Positions 17,575-25,460 of a stretch of DNA of 58,270 nucleotides are shown here, in pieces (position 1 is the first letter of the stretch; each line of letters begins with the position of its first letter). The notes under the pieces were generated by a model, which was not told the DNA's origin, searched no databases, and worked only from the letters and a program-made list of their open reading frames with translations. This DNA is from Mesorhizobium sp. B2-7-1 (lineage in GTDB: Bacteria; Pseudomonadota; Alphaproteobacteria; Rhizobiales; Rhizobiaceae): positions 1 through 58,270 of the forward strand of contig NZ_VFUA01000030.1 of assembly GCF_006440735.1 (NCBI RefSeq), read 5' to 3'. Made by a program: the position numbers and the translations under genes.

Positions 17575-19104
17575 ATGAGTATCTTGGCGACAATCAAGGA
17601 TCACAGCGGCCGTATCTATCGCGGCATCCAGGCCTTGCTCGTGGCGAGCATCGCCGCCACCGGGCTTGCCGCTTTCGCGTTGACGGAGAACGCCTCCCGC
17701 GCCGGCGCGCTGGCGATGTCGGCGACATCGACCTCGATGGCGCTTCTGGTCTTGATGTACATGCGCTCGACCATCGTCCAGCGGCTGCAATCGGCGGCGG
17801 ATGCCGAGGCCGAGAAGCATCGCTTTCTCACTGTCGATGCCATGACCGGCGCCATGACCCGGCGCTATTTCATCGAAGCGCTGGGCGACTGGCTGGGCGG
17901 CTTGCGCAACCGTCGCCAGGCAAGCCTGCTTCTGATCGACCTCGATCATTTCAAGCAGCTCAACGACACGTTCGGCCACCAGTTCGGCGATCTGGCGCTG
18001 GCCCATCTGGTTGCGGAAGCGCAGCGCATTTTCGAGGATGGCATCGTCGGACGGCTCGGCGGCGACGAGTTCGGCGTCATGGTTCCGCATGGCGACATGG
18101 CTGTCATCAACAAGGACGCGCGCCGGCTGCTGGATGCCATGCGGGCCGGCAAAAGGCACGAAGGCAAGATCATTCCGCTGTCGATCTCGGTGGGCGTCGC
18201 GCTCGCGCCGCTGCATGCTTCGAATGCGAATGAATTGATGCTGCTGGCCGATCTCGCGCTCTACGAGAGCAAGGCGGGCGGCCGCGGCCGCATCACCGTT
18301 TTCGACGAGGAGATGCTGTCGGACAAACGCTATCGCCGGCTGGTGGAACGCGAGCTGCGCGCCGCGGTCTATCTCGGCGAGCCGGAATTGCACTACCAGC
18401 CGATCGTCGATCCCGACGGCTCGGTCGACGCGCTGGAAGGATTGATCCGCTGGCGCCATCCCGTGCGCGGTTTGATCTCGCCGGCGGAATTCATCCCGAT
18501 CGCCGAGCGCTCGACGCTGATCGACATGATCGGCGAATGGGTCTTCAAGCGCGCCTGCGCCGATGTCGGGCATTTTCCCGGGCGGCGCATCTCGATCAAC
18601 GTCTCCGGCGAGCAGCTGAAGCGCGACGAGATCGTGACGATGTGCGACCGGGTCCTGCGCGAAGCCGGCCGGTCCGCATCGCAATTCATCATCGAGATCA
18701 CCGAGACAGTGGCGACGGCCGCGACGCCCGAGGTGCTGAGGCGCCTGGAGGCGCTGCGCGGTCTCGGCTTCCACATCGCCCTCGACGACTTCGGCACCGG
18801 CCATTGCGGCTTCAACTATCTGAAGTCGCTGCCCATCGACAGCGTCAAGATCGACCGCTCCTACATCCGCAGCCTCGCCCATGACCAGGTGGCGCAGATC
18901 TTCGTTTCGGCGCTTGCCCAGATCGCCCGCATCCAGGACATCGCCATCGTCGCGGAAGGCGTCGAAACGGCGGAGGAATTCGCCCTCGCCAGGACCGCCG
19001 GCTGCAGTCGCTTCCAGGGCTATTTCTTCGGCAAGCCGGCACCGCGCGACAAGGCAAGCGCGTTGTGCGTCGCCGCTCGCGAACCGCTTGCCCTCACAGC
19101 CTGA
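17575..19104 (+). CDS. Membrane GGDEF-EAL bifunctional c-di-GMP protein
   Basis: A 509-residue protein with two N-terminal membrane spans (about residues 18-36 and 44-62), a GGDEF domain with intact GGDEF at 162-166, and a C-terminal EAL domain. The latter has DALEGLIRWRHP, ISINVSGEQ, IIEITETV, LDDFGTGHCGFNYL, DSVKIDRSY and VAEGVET. The diguanylate cyclase motif is intact; the EAL signature is EGL, but the Asn, Glu, Asp-Asp, Lys and Glu positions are present. The product-inhibition RxxD motif before GGDEF is not clear (RIFE). It may make, break or sense c-di-GMP; the sign cannot be told from the sequence. Confidence 0.92.
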   Translation: MSILATIKDHSGRIYRGIQALLVASIAATGLAAFALTENASRAGALAMSATSTSMALLVLMYMRSTIVQRLQSAADAEAEKHRFLTVDAMTGAMTRRYFIEALGDWLGGLRNRRQASLLLIDLDHFKQLNDTFGHQFGDLALAHLVAEAQRIFEDGIVGRLGGDEFGVMVPHGDMAVINKDARRLLDAMRAGKRHEGKIIPLSISVGVALAPLHASNANELMLLADLALYESKAGGRGRITVFDEEMLSDKRYRRLVERELRAAVYLGEPELHYQPIVDPDGSVDALEGLIRWRHPVRGLISPAEFIPIAERSTLIDMIGEWVFKRACADVGHFPGRRISINVSGEQLKRDEIVTMCDRVLREAGRSASQFIIEITETVATAATPEVLRRLEALRGLGFHIALDDFGTGHCGFNYLKSLPIDSVKIDRSYIRSLAHDQVAQIFVSALAQIARIQDIAIVAEGVETAEEFALARTAGCSRFQGYFFGKPAPRDKASALCVAAREPLALTA

Positions 19105-19328
19105 CAAACAGGAAATGCCGGCCTGACGAACCCAAGCCGGCGAACGTCCTATTTTTCTTGCCCTTCCAGCGAACCCGTGTGACGATGGCTTTGGGTAGGG
19201 GTGGATAAACCCCGCCCGCGACGGCCGAACAGGCCGGCCGCCGCTCTGCATAGGGTGCGATCGGACGCAAAACCGGTTTTCACTTTTGCTGATCGCTCTC
19301 TTGGGAAACGCCTGAGTGGAGGTCAGCC

Positions 19329-21377
19329 ATGGGTACTCGCGCCGGAGGACGACGCACGGGACCGAAATGCATCGCCATAATCGGTCCCTTCGCAAGCGGT
19401 AAGACGACACTTCTCGAAGCAATCCTCGCCCGCACGGGCGCCATTCCCCGCCAGTCACCCGTTTCATCGGGCAACACCGTTTCCGACCATTCGCCAGAGG
19501 CCCGCGCCCACGCCATGAGCGTCGAGGCGACCTTCGCCACCACCGATTTCATGGGCGAGCAGATCACCTTCGTCGACTGCCCCGGTTCCATCGAATTCGC
19601 CTTCGAGGCCGAACCCGTGCTTGCCGCCTGCGACCTCGCGGTCGTCGTGGCCGAGGCCGACGAGAAGAAGATCCCGGCGCTTCAGCTGATCATGCGCAAG
19701 CTCGACGATCTCGCCATTCCGCGCATCCTGTTCCTCAACAAGGTAGACAAGGCGATCGCGGGCGTGCGCGAGACGCTGAAGATGCTGCAGCCCGCAAGTT
19801 CGGTGCCACTGCTGCTGCGCCAGATTCCGGTCCGCAAGGATGGCGTGGTCGTCGGCTCGATCGATCTGGCGCTGGAGCGCGCCTACATCTACCGCGAATA
19901 TGCCGAAAGCCAGGTCGCCGAGATCGCAAACGACGACAAGGCGCGCGAGCTGGAGGCACGGTTCTCCATGCTGGAGACGCTCGCCGACCATGATGATCAC
20001 CTGATGGAGCAGTTGCTGGAGGAGATCGAGCCGCCGAAGGATGCGATCTTCGACGATCTCTCGGCCGACCTGCGCGCCGGCGCGGTGACGCCGGTGCTGA
20101 TCGGCACGGCCGAGAAGGGCAATGGCGTGCTGCGCCTGCTGAAGGCCATTCGCCACGACGCGCCCGATGTCGAGGCAACGAGGAAGCGTCTCGGCGCGCC
20201 GGACGGCCAGACGGTGGTGCAGGTGATGAAAACCGTCCACACCGCGCATGGCGGCAAGCTCTCGGTATCGCGCGTGCTGTCCGGCCAGTTGGCCGACGCG
20301 GCCGAGCTCTACCTTTCCAACGGCGATACCGCGAAGGTCTCCGGCATCTACAGGATGCTCGGCAAGGACCAGTCGAAGCTGACATCCGCCAAGGCGGGCG
20401 ACACGGTTGCGCTCGGCAAGCTCGACAACGTCCAGACCGGCCAGACGCTAAGCTCGGCCAAGGGCGGCATCCGGCCATTGGCCACGCTTGAGCCGCCCCA
20501 GCCCGTCTTTGCCTTCGCGCTTCGCCCCAAGGAGCGCAAGGACGAGGTCAAGATGTCGGCGGCGATCCAACGGCTGGCCGAGGAAGATCCGTCGCTCAGC
20601 CTGCGTCACAACCAGGACTCCGCCGAAACCGTCCTGTCGGGCCACGGCGAGATGCATCTGCGCGTCGTGCGCGAGCGCCTCGAGGGCAAGAACCAGATTC
20701 CGATCGAAGGCCATGCCCCGGCGGTGCCTTACCGCGAGACGATCCGCAAATCGGCGCAACAACGCGGCCGCCATAAGAAGCAGTCGGGCGGCCACGGCCA
20801 GTTCGGCGACGTGGTGATCGAGATCAAGCCGTTGCCGCGCGGCTCCGGCTTCCAGTTCTCCGACACCATCACCGGCGGCGTGGTGCCGAAGACCTATATC
20901 CAGTCGGTCGAGACGGGCATCCGCGACTATCTCAAGACCGGCCCGCTCGGCTTCCCGGTCGTCGATGTCGCCGTCAACCTGTCGGACGGCTCCTACCATG
21001 CGGTCGATTCCTCCGACATGGCCTTCCAGATGGCGGCCAAGCTCGCCATGAAGGAAGGCATGGCGGCCTGTTCGCCGGTCCTGCTGGAGCCTGTCATGAA
21101 AGTCGAGATCGTCACGCCCTCCGACGCGACCTCGAAGATCATCGCCCTGATCCCGCAGCGCCGCGGCCAGATCCTCGGCTATGACGCGCGGCCCGACTGG
21201 CCGGGCTGGGACGTGGTCGAGGCGACCATGCCGCTGGCGGAAATCGGCGACCTGATCATCGAGCTGCGCTCGGCCACCGCCGGCGTCGCCAGCTACAAGG
21301 CCGCTTTCGACCACATGGCCGAACTCACCGGCCGGCTCGCCGACGAGGCGATGAACGCCAACGGCAAGGCTGCCTGA
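19329..21377 (+). CDS. Elongation factor G-like GTPase (EF-G paralogue)
   Basis: A 682-residue translational GTPase of the EF-G-like (FusA2-type) group. Its G1 box is GPFASGKTT at residues 19-27, G3 is DCPGS and G4 is NKVD. Domains II to V follow, with the domain IV stretch GRHKKQSGGHGQFGDVVIEI and the final MAELTGRLADEAMNA. The G1 box differs from the canonical AHIDAGKTT of ribosome-translocating EF-G, so this is the paralogue of uncertain role, not the essential translocase. The last codons overlap the first copy of a hairpin repeat. Confidence 0.88.
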   Translation: MGTRAGGRRTGPKCIAIIGPFASGKTTLLEAILARTGAIPRQSPVSSGNTVSDHSPEARAHAMSVEATFATTDFMGEQITFVDCPGSIEFAFEAEPVLAACDLAVVVAEADEKKIPALQLIMRKLDDLAIPRILFLNKVDKAIAGVRETLKMLQPASSVPLLLRQIPVRKDGVVVGSIDLALERAYIYREYAESQVAEIANDDKARELEARFSMLETLADHDDHLMEQLLEEIEPPKDAIFDDLSADLRAGAVTPVLIGTAEKGNGVLRLLKAIRHDAPDVEATRKRLGAPDGQTVVQVMKTVHTAHGGKLSVSRVLSGQLADAAELYLSNGDTAKVSGIYRMLGKDQSKLTSAKAGDTVALGKLDNVQTGQTLSSAKGGIRPLATLEPPQPVFAFALRPKERKDEVKMSAAIQRLAEEDPSLSLRHNQDSAETVLSGHGEMHLRVVRERLEGKNQIPIEGHAPAVPYRETIRKSAQQRGRHKKQSGGHGQFGDVVIEIKPLPRGSGFQFSDTITGGVVPKTYIQSVETGIRDYLKTGPLGFPVVDVAVNLSDGSYHAVDSSDMAFQMAAKLAMKEGMAACSPVLLEPVMKVEIVTPSDATSKIIALIPQRRGQILGYDARPDWPGWDVVEATMPLAEIGDLIIELRSATAGVASYKAAFDHMAELTGRLADEAMNANGKAA

Positions 21378-21477
21378 TGCATGTCGCCCAAAAGTGTATG
21401 CGGTTTTGGGAAAACGACACGCACCGCTGCCTGATGCATGTCGCCGAAAAGCGCGCAGCGGTTTTCGGCGGCATACA
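21369..21477. repeat. Two tandem hairpin repeats at the end of the EF-G-like gene
   Basis: The 20-base block GCTGCCTGATGCATGTCGCC occurs at 21369-21388 and again at 21426-21445, a spacing of 57 bases. Each copy is followed by an inverted repeat: CCCAAAA with TTTTGGG in copy 1, and CCGAAAA with TTTTCGG in copy 2. The third base pair differs but stays paired. Copy 1 begins inside the last two codons of the EF-G-like gene. Confidence 0.75.
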
Positions 21478-21521
21478 TCGAAGCAGGGACTAAGGCGCAT
21501 CGCGCTTTGAGACTTGCGGGC

Positions 21522-21558
21522 GAAATGAAAACGGCGTCCGGATGATCCGGACGCCGTT
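21522..21558 (-). terminator. Intrinsic terminator, minus strand
   Basis: ACGGCGTCCGGA and its exact complement flank a three-base loop. On the minus strand the hairpin is followed by TTTTCATTT; on the plus strand no T run follows. It therefore looks like the end of a minus-strand transcript, although it could also slow readthrough from the EF-G-like gene. Confidence 0.65.
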
Positions 21559-21690
21559 CCTATTGCGGACCGTTTTCCTGGGAGGCAACGGCTGGTCCGC
21601 CGCATCCGGAAAAATGGTTCGGACGCGGTGCTTGCCTGAGCCCGGTCTTCCGAGTGATGCCCCCATCTCCCGAACCGACCAACCGCGTCC
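21525..21690 (-). ncRNA. Candidate sRNA with long-range stem and CCUCCC loop
   Basis: On the minus strand, GGACGCGGT at the 5' end pairs exactly with ACCGCGTCC about 60 bases later. A second hairpin follows: GCGGACC and GGTCCGC (21565-21571 with 21594-21600), with CCTCCC exposed in the loop. A terminator hairpin ends the unit. There is no open frame with recognisable content. The 5' end is placed only by the first stem, and the promoter is not defined. Confidence 0.4.
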
Positions 21691-21711
21691 TATGGTCTAC
21701 TTAAACCATAG
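21690..21711. promoter_or_regulatory. Perfect 7-bp dyad, possible operator
   Basis: CTATGGT and ACCATAG are separated by eight bases. The dyad sits directly upstream of the second sRNA candidate on the minus strand. Three GTTAC blocks (21728, 21738 and 21751) follow in the more AT-rich stretch. No regulator is assigned. Confidence 0.35.
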
Positions 21712-21801
21712 ACTGCGTCTGCGACATGTTACCCGATGTTACATGTCACTGTTACGTGGTGGATCCAGTCGTTTTTTCCCGGCCTGTAGGCACGCGGGCA
21801 A

Positions 21802-21831
21802 CAAAAAAGCCGGATCAATAAAGATCCGGCT
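21802..21831 (-). terminator. Intrinsic terminator of the aSD sRNA
   Basis: AGCCGGATC and GATCCGGCT form a nine-pair stem around a six-base AT loop. On the minus strand TTTTTTGTTG follows directly. This orientation defines the strand of the sRNA. Confidence 0.85.
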
Positions 21832-21916
21832 GAGTTTGATTGGAAGTGCCGATTAAGGCTAACCTCCAGAGGGGAACACTCGAGGGCGCTAATGGGAGGA
21901 GAACGCGCCCTGGAGA
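21803..21916 (-). ncRNA. Candidate anti-Shine-Dalgarno sRNA, alpha-r14 (NfeR)-like
   Basis: Read on the minus strand, GGGCGC (21905-21910) and GCGCCC (21884-21889) form a stem whose 15-base loop contains CTCCTCCC, the complement of a ribosome-binding site. A further CCTC/GAGG stretch follows, then a strong terminator with six T residues. The total of about 114 bases, the aSD loop and the intrinsic terminator match the rhizobial alpha-r14 family (NfeR1 in Sinorhizobium), which represses translation by pairing with ribosome-binding sites. I recall the family features, not the exact sequence, so homology is inferred. No open frame is present. Confidence 0.6.
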
Positions 21917-21920
21917 TGTG

Positions 21921-21948
21921 ACTATATATGTGCTCATCATGCCCAAGA
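21921..21948 (-). promoter_or_regulatory. Putative sRNA promoter
   Basis: On the minus strand a TCTTGG/CTTGGG box (about 21942-21948) is followed after 15-16 bases by TATAGT (21921-21926). This resembles the rhizobial housekeeping promoter pattern CTTGAC-N17-CTATAT. Transcription would start a few bases before the CTCCTCCC hairpin. Confidence 0.45.
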
Positions 21949-22171
21949 AACAAGCATCTATTTTGCAACACACGCATGCAAAAAGACGCAGGCTGTGGTC
22001 CAACCTATTCCTGGAACCCATAGGACCAGAAAAATCGCCAATTCCGGTGCGTTTTCGACCCTAAAGCGACTGCTTAAATGCGAAATCGAGCCGATTTTGC
22101 TCGGAAATATGCGAGCCGGAGAAATGATGCCGATTTCGGCAAGCCGAGTTTATTTTTACGGCAGGAGACCG

Positions 22172-22675
22172 ATGATGCGAACTTTTTCAGCAATCACCGG
22201 CAGCGCGCTGTTCCTTGTCGCGGCGCCCGGCATTGTCGCCGGCCTGGCGCCGTGGCTGTTGACCGACCACTATCGCAAGCCCCTGTCGGCTCTGCCGGGC
22301 TTCGTGCCTGCGGGCGCGATCCTTGTGGTCGGGGCGGCTGCCATCCTGCTTCATGCCTTCGCCCGCTTTGCCCTTGAGGGCCTGGGCACGCCCGCTCCCG
22401 TGGCGCCGACCGAGAAACTGGTCGTAGGCGGCATCTACCGCCATGTGCGCAACCCTATGTATGTCGCGGTGCTGGCGATCATCCTTGGCCAGGTGCTGAT
22501 CTTTTCGAGCTGGGCGGTGCTGGTCTACGGCCTCATCGCCGCGACCGTGATGATCTCCTTCGTCAAAGTCTACGAGGAGCCGACGCTCGCCAGCCGCTAC
22601 GGCGCGGAATACGAAACCTACCGCCGCGCCGTCCCCGGATGGCTGCCGCGGCTGACGCCGTGGCGTGGGCAGTAG
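22172..22675 (+). CDS. Isoprenylcysteine carboxyl methyltransferase-like membrane protein
   Basis: A 167-residue membrane protein with about four helices. The C-terminal part has LVVGGIYRHVRNPMYVAVL, then VYEEPTLASRYGAEYETYRRAVPGWLPR, which are the RHPxY-like and E-E motifs of the ICMT/phospholipid methyltransferase fold that bind S-adenosylmethionine. Bacterial members have few proven substrates. Two adjacent ATG codons (22172 and 22175) follow CAGGAG; the second has the better spacing. Confidence 0.82.
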   Translation: MMRTFSAITGSALFLVAAPGIVAGLAPWLLTDHYRKPLSALPGFVPAGAILVVGAAAILLHAFARFALEGLGTPAPVAPTEKLVVGGIYRHVRNPMYVAVLAIILGQVLIFSSWAVLVYGLIAATVMISFVKVYEEPTLASRYGAEYETYRRAVPGWLPRLTPWRGQ

Positions 22676-22692
22676 TTTCCCGGCCGGGCGTT

Positions 22693-23589
22693 TCAATAAG
22701 ACCAGCTGCGCGCCTTGGCGATGATGAAATCGCGAAACACATGCAGCTTCGCCTGGTTCTTCATCGCGTCGGGATAGGCGAAATAGGTGTCGAAGGACGG
22801 CACCTCGGTCTCAGGCAGCAACTGGACCAGGTTCGTGTCCTTGCTGATGACGTAGTCGGGCAGCATGGCGATGCCGGCGCCGCCCTGCACCGCCCGCTTG
22901 ATCGAAAGGATGTCGTTGATCTGCAGCGTCGGCACCCGTTGCGCGCCCTCGAAATCGCCGACCGTCTCCAGCCAGTTCAGCTCCGACAGATGCGAAGGCA
23001 CCGGCACGCCGAAGGTGACGATGCGGTGGTTCCTGAGCTCGGCGATCGAGGCCGGCTTGCCGAACTTGGCGATATAGGACGGCGCCGCGTAGAGGTGGAA
23101 ATGCACCGTGAACAGCCGGCGCTGGATCAAATCCGGCTGTTGCGGCTGGCGCAGCCGGATGGCGCAGTCGGCCTGGCGCATGGTGAGGTCGAGCTCCTCA
23201 TTGGCGAGGATCAGCTGCAGGCTGATCTCGGGATAGAGCTCGATGAACTCCTGCACCCGTTCGGTCAGCCAGCCGGCGCCGAGGCCCACTGTCGTCGTTA
23301 CCCTGAGCACGCCTGACGGCCGGTCCTTGGTTTCGGTCAGCCGCGTCTTGATGGTTTCCAGCTTCATCAGCACGTCATGCGCCGTGCGGAACAGCATCTC
23401 GCCCTGCTCGGTCAACACCAGGCCGCGCGCATGGCGGTGGAACAGCGCGACGCCGACGTCATGCTCCAGCGCGCTGACCTGCCGCGAAATAGCCGATTGC
23501 GACAGGTGCAGAGTCTCGGCGGCATGGGTGAACGACCCAGCCTCCGCCGCTGCGTGAAATACGCGTAATTTGTCCCAGTCCAGCGCCAT
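22693..23589 (-). CDS. lsrB: LysR-type regulator, LsrB/VtlR type
   Basis: A 298-residue LysR-type regulator. The N-terminal winged helix-turn-helix is FHAAAEAGSFTHAAETLHLSQSAISRQVSALE; the effector domain follows from about residue 92. It lies next to trxB and a divergent lrp gene, the arrangement I recall around LsrB of Sinorhizobium, whose Brucella and Agrobacterium relatives (VtlR, LsrB) govern sRNA and envelope genes and redox responses. The protein here has a single cysteine (Cys142), which limits any multi-cysteine redox switch. The symbol rests on context and general similarity. Confidence 0.78.
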   Translation of the reverse strand: MALDWDKLRVFHAAAEAGSFTHAAETLHLSQSAISRQVSALEHDVGVALFHRHARGLVLTEQGEMLFRTAHDVLMKLETIKTRLTETKDRPSGVLRVTTTVGLGAGWLTERVQEFIELYPEISLQLILANEELDLTMRQADCAIRLRQPQQPDLIQRRLFTVHFHLYAAPSYIAKFGKPASIAELRNHRIVTFGVPVPSHLSELNWLETVGDFEGAQRVPTLQINDILSIKRAVQGGAGIAMLPDYVISKDTNLVQLLPETEVPSFDTYFAYPDAMKNQAKLHVFRDFIIAKARSWSY

Positions 23590-23661
23590 GATTCCCCTCG
23601 CATTGCCTTTGGCGTCTGAATGAAAAATCAGGCTTTTAAACGGCTTTTCTCAGCCGATCTG

Positions 23662-24636
23662 TCATTCCGCCGCTTCGCGGTGAACCTCGATGCCCGCCAG
23701 ATATTTTTCCGCCTCGAGCGCCGCCATGCAGCCAAGCCCCGCCGCCGTCACCGCCTGGCGGTAGACGTCGTCGGTGACATCGCCGGCGGCGAACACGCCG
23801 GGCACGTCGGTGCGGGTGGAATCGGGCGCCGTCCACAGATAGCCGTTCGGCTTCTGCTTCAGCTTGCCGGCGAAAAGCTCGACCGCCGGCGCATGACCGA
23901 TCGCGACGAACACGCCGTCGACCGGCAGCTTCGATTCCTGGCCGGTCACGACGTTGCGCAGCGTCAGGCCTTCGACGGAAGGCGGCAGCGGCGCCTTGCC
24001 TGGGCGTCCGGTGATCTCGTCCACGACCGTGTCCCAGATCACGCGGACATTGTCCTTCTTGAGCAGCCGCTCGCGCAGGATGCGCTCGGCGCGGAAATCG
24101 CTGCGCCGGTGGATGACGGTGACGCTCTTGGCGAGGTTCGACAGATAGAGCGCTTCCTCGACCGCGGAATTGCCGCCGCCCACCACCGCGACATCCTTGC
24201 CGCGATAGAAGAAGCCGTCGCAGGTGGCGCAGGCCGAAACGCCGAAGCCCATGAAAGTCTGTTCCGACGGGATGCCCAGCCACTTGGCCTGCGCGCCGGT
24301 GGCGATGATCAGCGCATCCGCCGTGTAGACGGTGCCGGAATCGCCGGTGGCGCGGAACGGCCGCACATTGAGATCGACCTCGGTGATGATGTCGTTGACG
24401 ATGTCGGTGCCGACATGCTCGGCCTGTGCCAGCATCTGGCTCATCAGCCACGGGCCCTGGATCGGATCGGCGAAGCCCGGATAGTTTTCGACATCGGTGG
24501 TGATCATCAATTGGCCGCCCTGCTGCAGGCCGGCGACCAGCATCGGCTTCAGCATGGCGCGGGCGGCGTAGATCGCCGCCGTGTAGCCGGCCGGGCCGGA
24601 ACCGATGATAAGAACGGGCGCATGTTTGGTGTTCAT
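23662..24636 (-). CDS. trxB: Thioredoxin reductase
   Basis: A 324-residue NADPH-dependent flavoprotein that reduces thioredoxin. The FAD motif GSGPAG is at residues 12-17, the redox pair CATC at Cys136 and Cys139, and the NADPH motif GGGNSAVEEA follows. The C-terminal GVFAAGDVTDD binds FAD. ATG 24636 was chosen because it opens the Rossmann fold; the frame extends further but without sense. It is encoded on the same strand as lsrB, 72 bases upstream of it, and diverges from lrp. Confidence 0.96.
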   Translation of the reverse strand: MNTKHAPVLIIGSGPAGYTAAIYAARAMLKPMLVAGLQQGGQLMITTDVENYPGFADPIQGPWLMSQMLAQAEHVGTDIVNDIITEVDLNVRPFRATGDSGTVYTADALIIATGAQAKWLGIPSEQTFMGFGVSACATCDGFFYRGKDVAVVGGGNSAVEEALYLSNLAKSVTVIHRRSDFRAERILRERLLKKDNVRVIWDTVVDEITGRPGKAPLPPSVEGLTLRNVVTGQESKLPVDGVFVAIGHAPAVELFAGKLKQKPNGYLWTAPDSTRTDVPGVFAAGDVTDDVYRQAVTAAGLGCMAALEAEKYLAGIEVHREAAE

Positions 24637-24914
24637 TGAAAAGTCCCCTGCGGCGCACGGCCGTGGTTTGTTGCGCATAATGTAAGTGTTGCCCGTGGGA
24701 CCAGCAAGGCAAGTTGGCCTTCGTCCCCGGAAAGCTTCGTCCGCTGCATATCGGGCCATATGGCCGACCGTCATCAATGCATGTCGCGCAGAGGTGCGCC
24801 CGACCCCGGGATCACTGCATGCATCGAAACAAGGAGAAAATCATCGCAAAGCTATGGCCTCCGGCGCGAAACCAAATTACAAAATTGCGAAAGATTCTTG
24901 CGCGAAAGCCGTTC

Positions 24915-25391
24915 ATGCCGCTGAAAGCCGATCTCGACGCCATCGACTGGAAGATCCTGCGCGAGTTGCAGGGTGACGGCCGCATGACCAATGTCGAGCT
25001 ATCCAACCGGGTCGGCATCTCGGCGCCGCCTTGCCTGCGCCGTGTCAGGCGGCTGGAAGAGGCCGGCATCATCCGTGGCTACCGCGCGCTCCTGAATGCG
25101 CCGGCGCTCGGCATGGATGTCGTCGCCTTCTGCCTGATCGGCCTGCATCATCAGGCCGACGCCGAACTGAAAACCTTCGCCGAGCGCACGCGCGGCTGGC
25201 CGATCGTCCGCGACGCCTGGATGGTTTCAGGCGAATCCGATTTCCTCTTGCATTGCGTGGCGAGCGACCTCGGCACCTTCCAGACCTTCGTCATCGAGGA
25301 ACTGGCCTCGGCCCCGAATGTCGACACCGTGCGCACCGCCCTGACCATCCGCCGCATCAAGGACGAAGGGCTGGTGGCCTTTCCAACTTAA
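24915..25391 (+). CDS. Lrp/AsnC family transcriptional regulator
   Basis: A 158-residue regulator. The N-terminal helix-turn-helix reads LDAIDWKILRELQGDGRMTNVELSNRVGISAPPCLRRVRRLEEAGIIRGYRA, and the C-terminal RAM domain, which binds amino acids and builds the octamer, covers about residues 75-150. ATG 24915 (MPLKADLDAIDW) gives the normal start; a longer frame upstream lies in the divergent promoter region. The effector is unknown. It diverges from trxB, as in other rhizobia. Confidence 0.9.
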   Translation: MPLKADLDAIDWKILRELQGDGRMTNVELSNRVGISAPPCLRRVRRLEEAGIIRGYRALLNAPALGMDVVAFCLIGLHHQADAELKTFAERTRGWPIVRDAWMVSGESDFLLHCVASDLGTFQTFVIEELASAPNVDTVRTALTIRRIKDEGLVAFPT

Positions 25392-25460
25392 TGTGCCGGC
25401 TTCCGGAAATTCCCCCGCACAAACAAAGGGCTTAGCGCCAGCTTTTGAATCAATCCGCGA

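Noticed and set aside
17518..19467. A 649-codon open frame on the minus strand
   Set aside because: It is the mirror of the GGDEF-EAL gene, whose domains are unambiguous on the plus strand.
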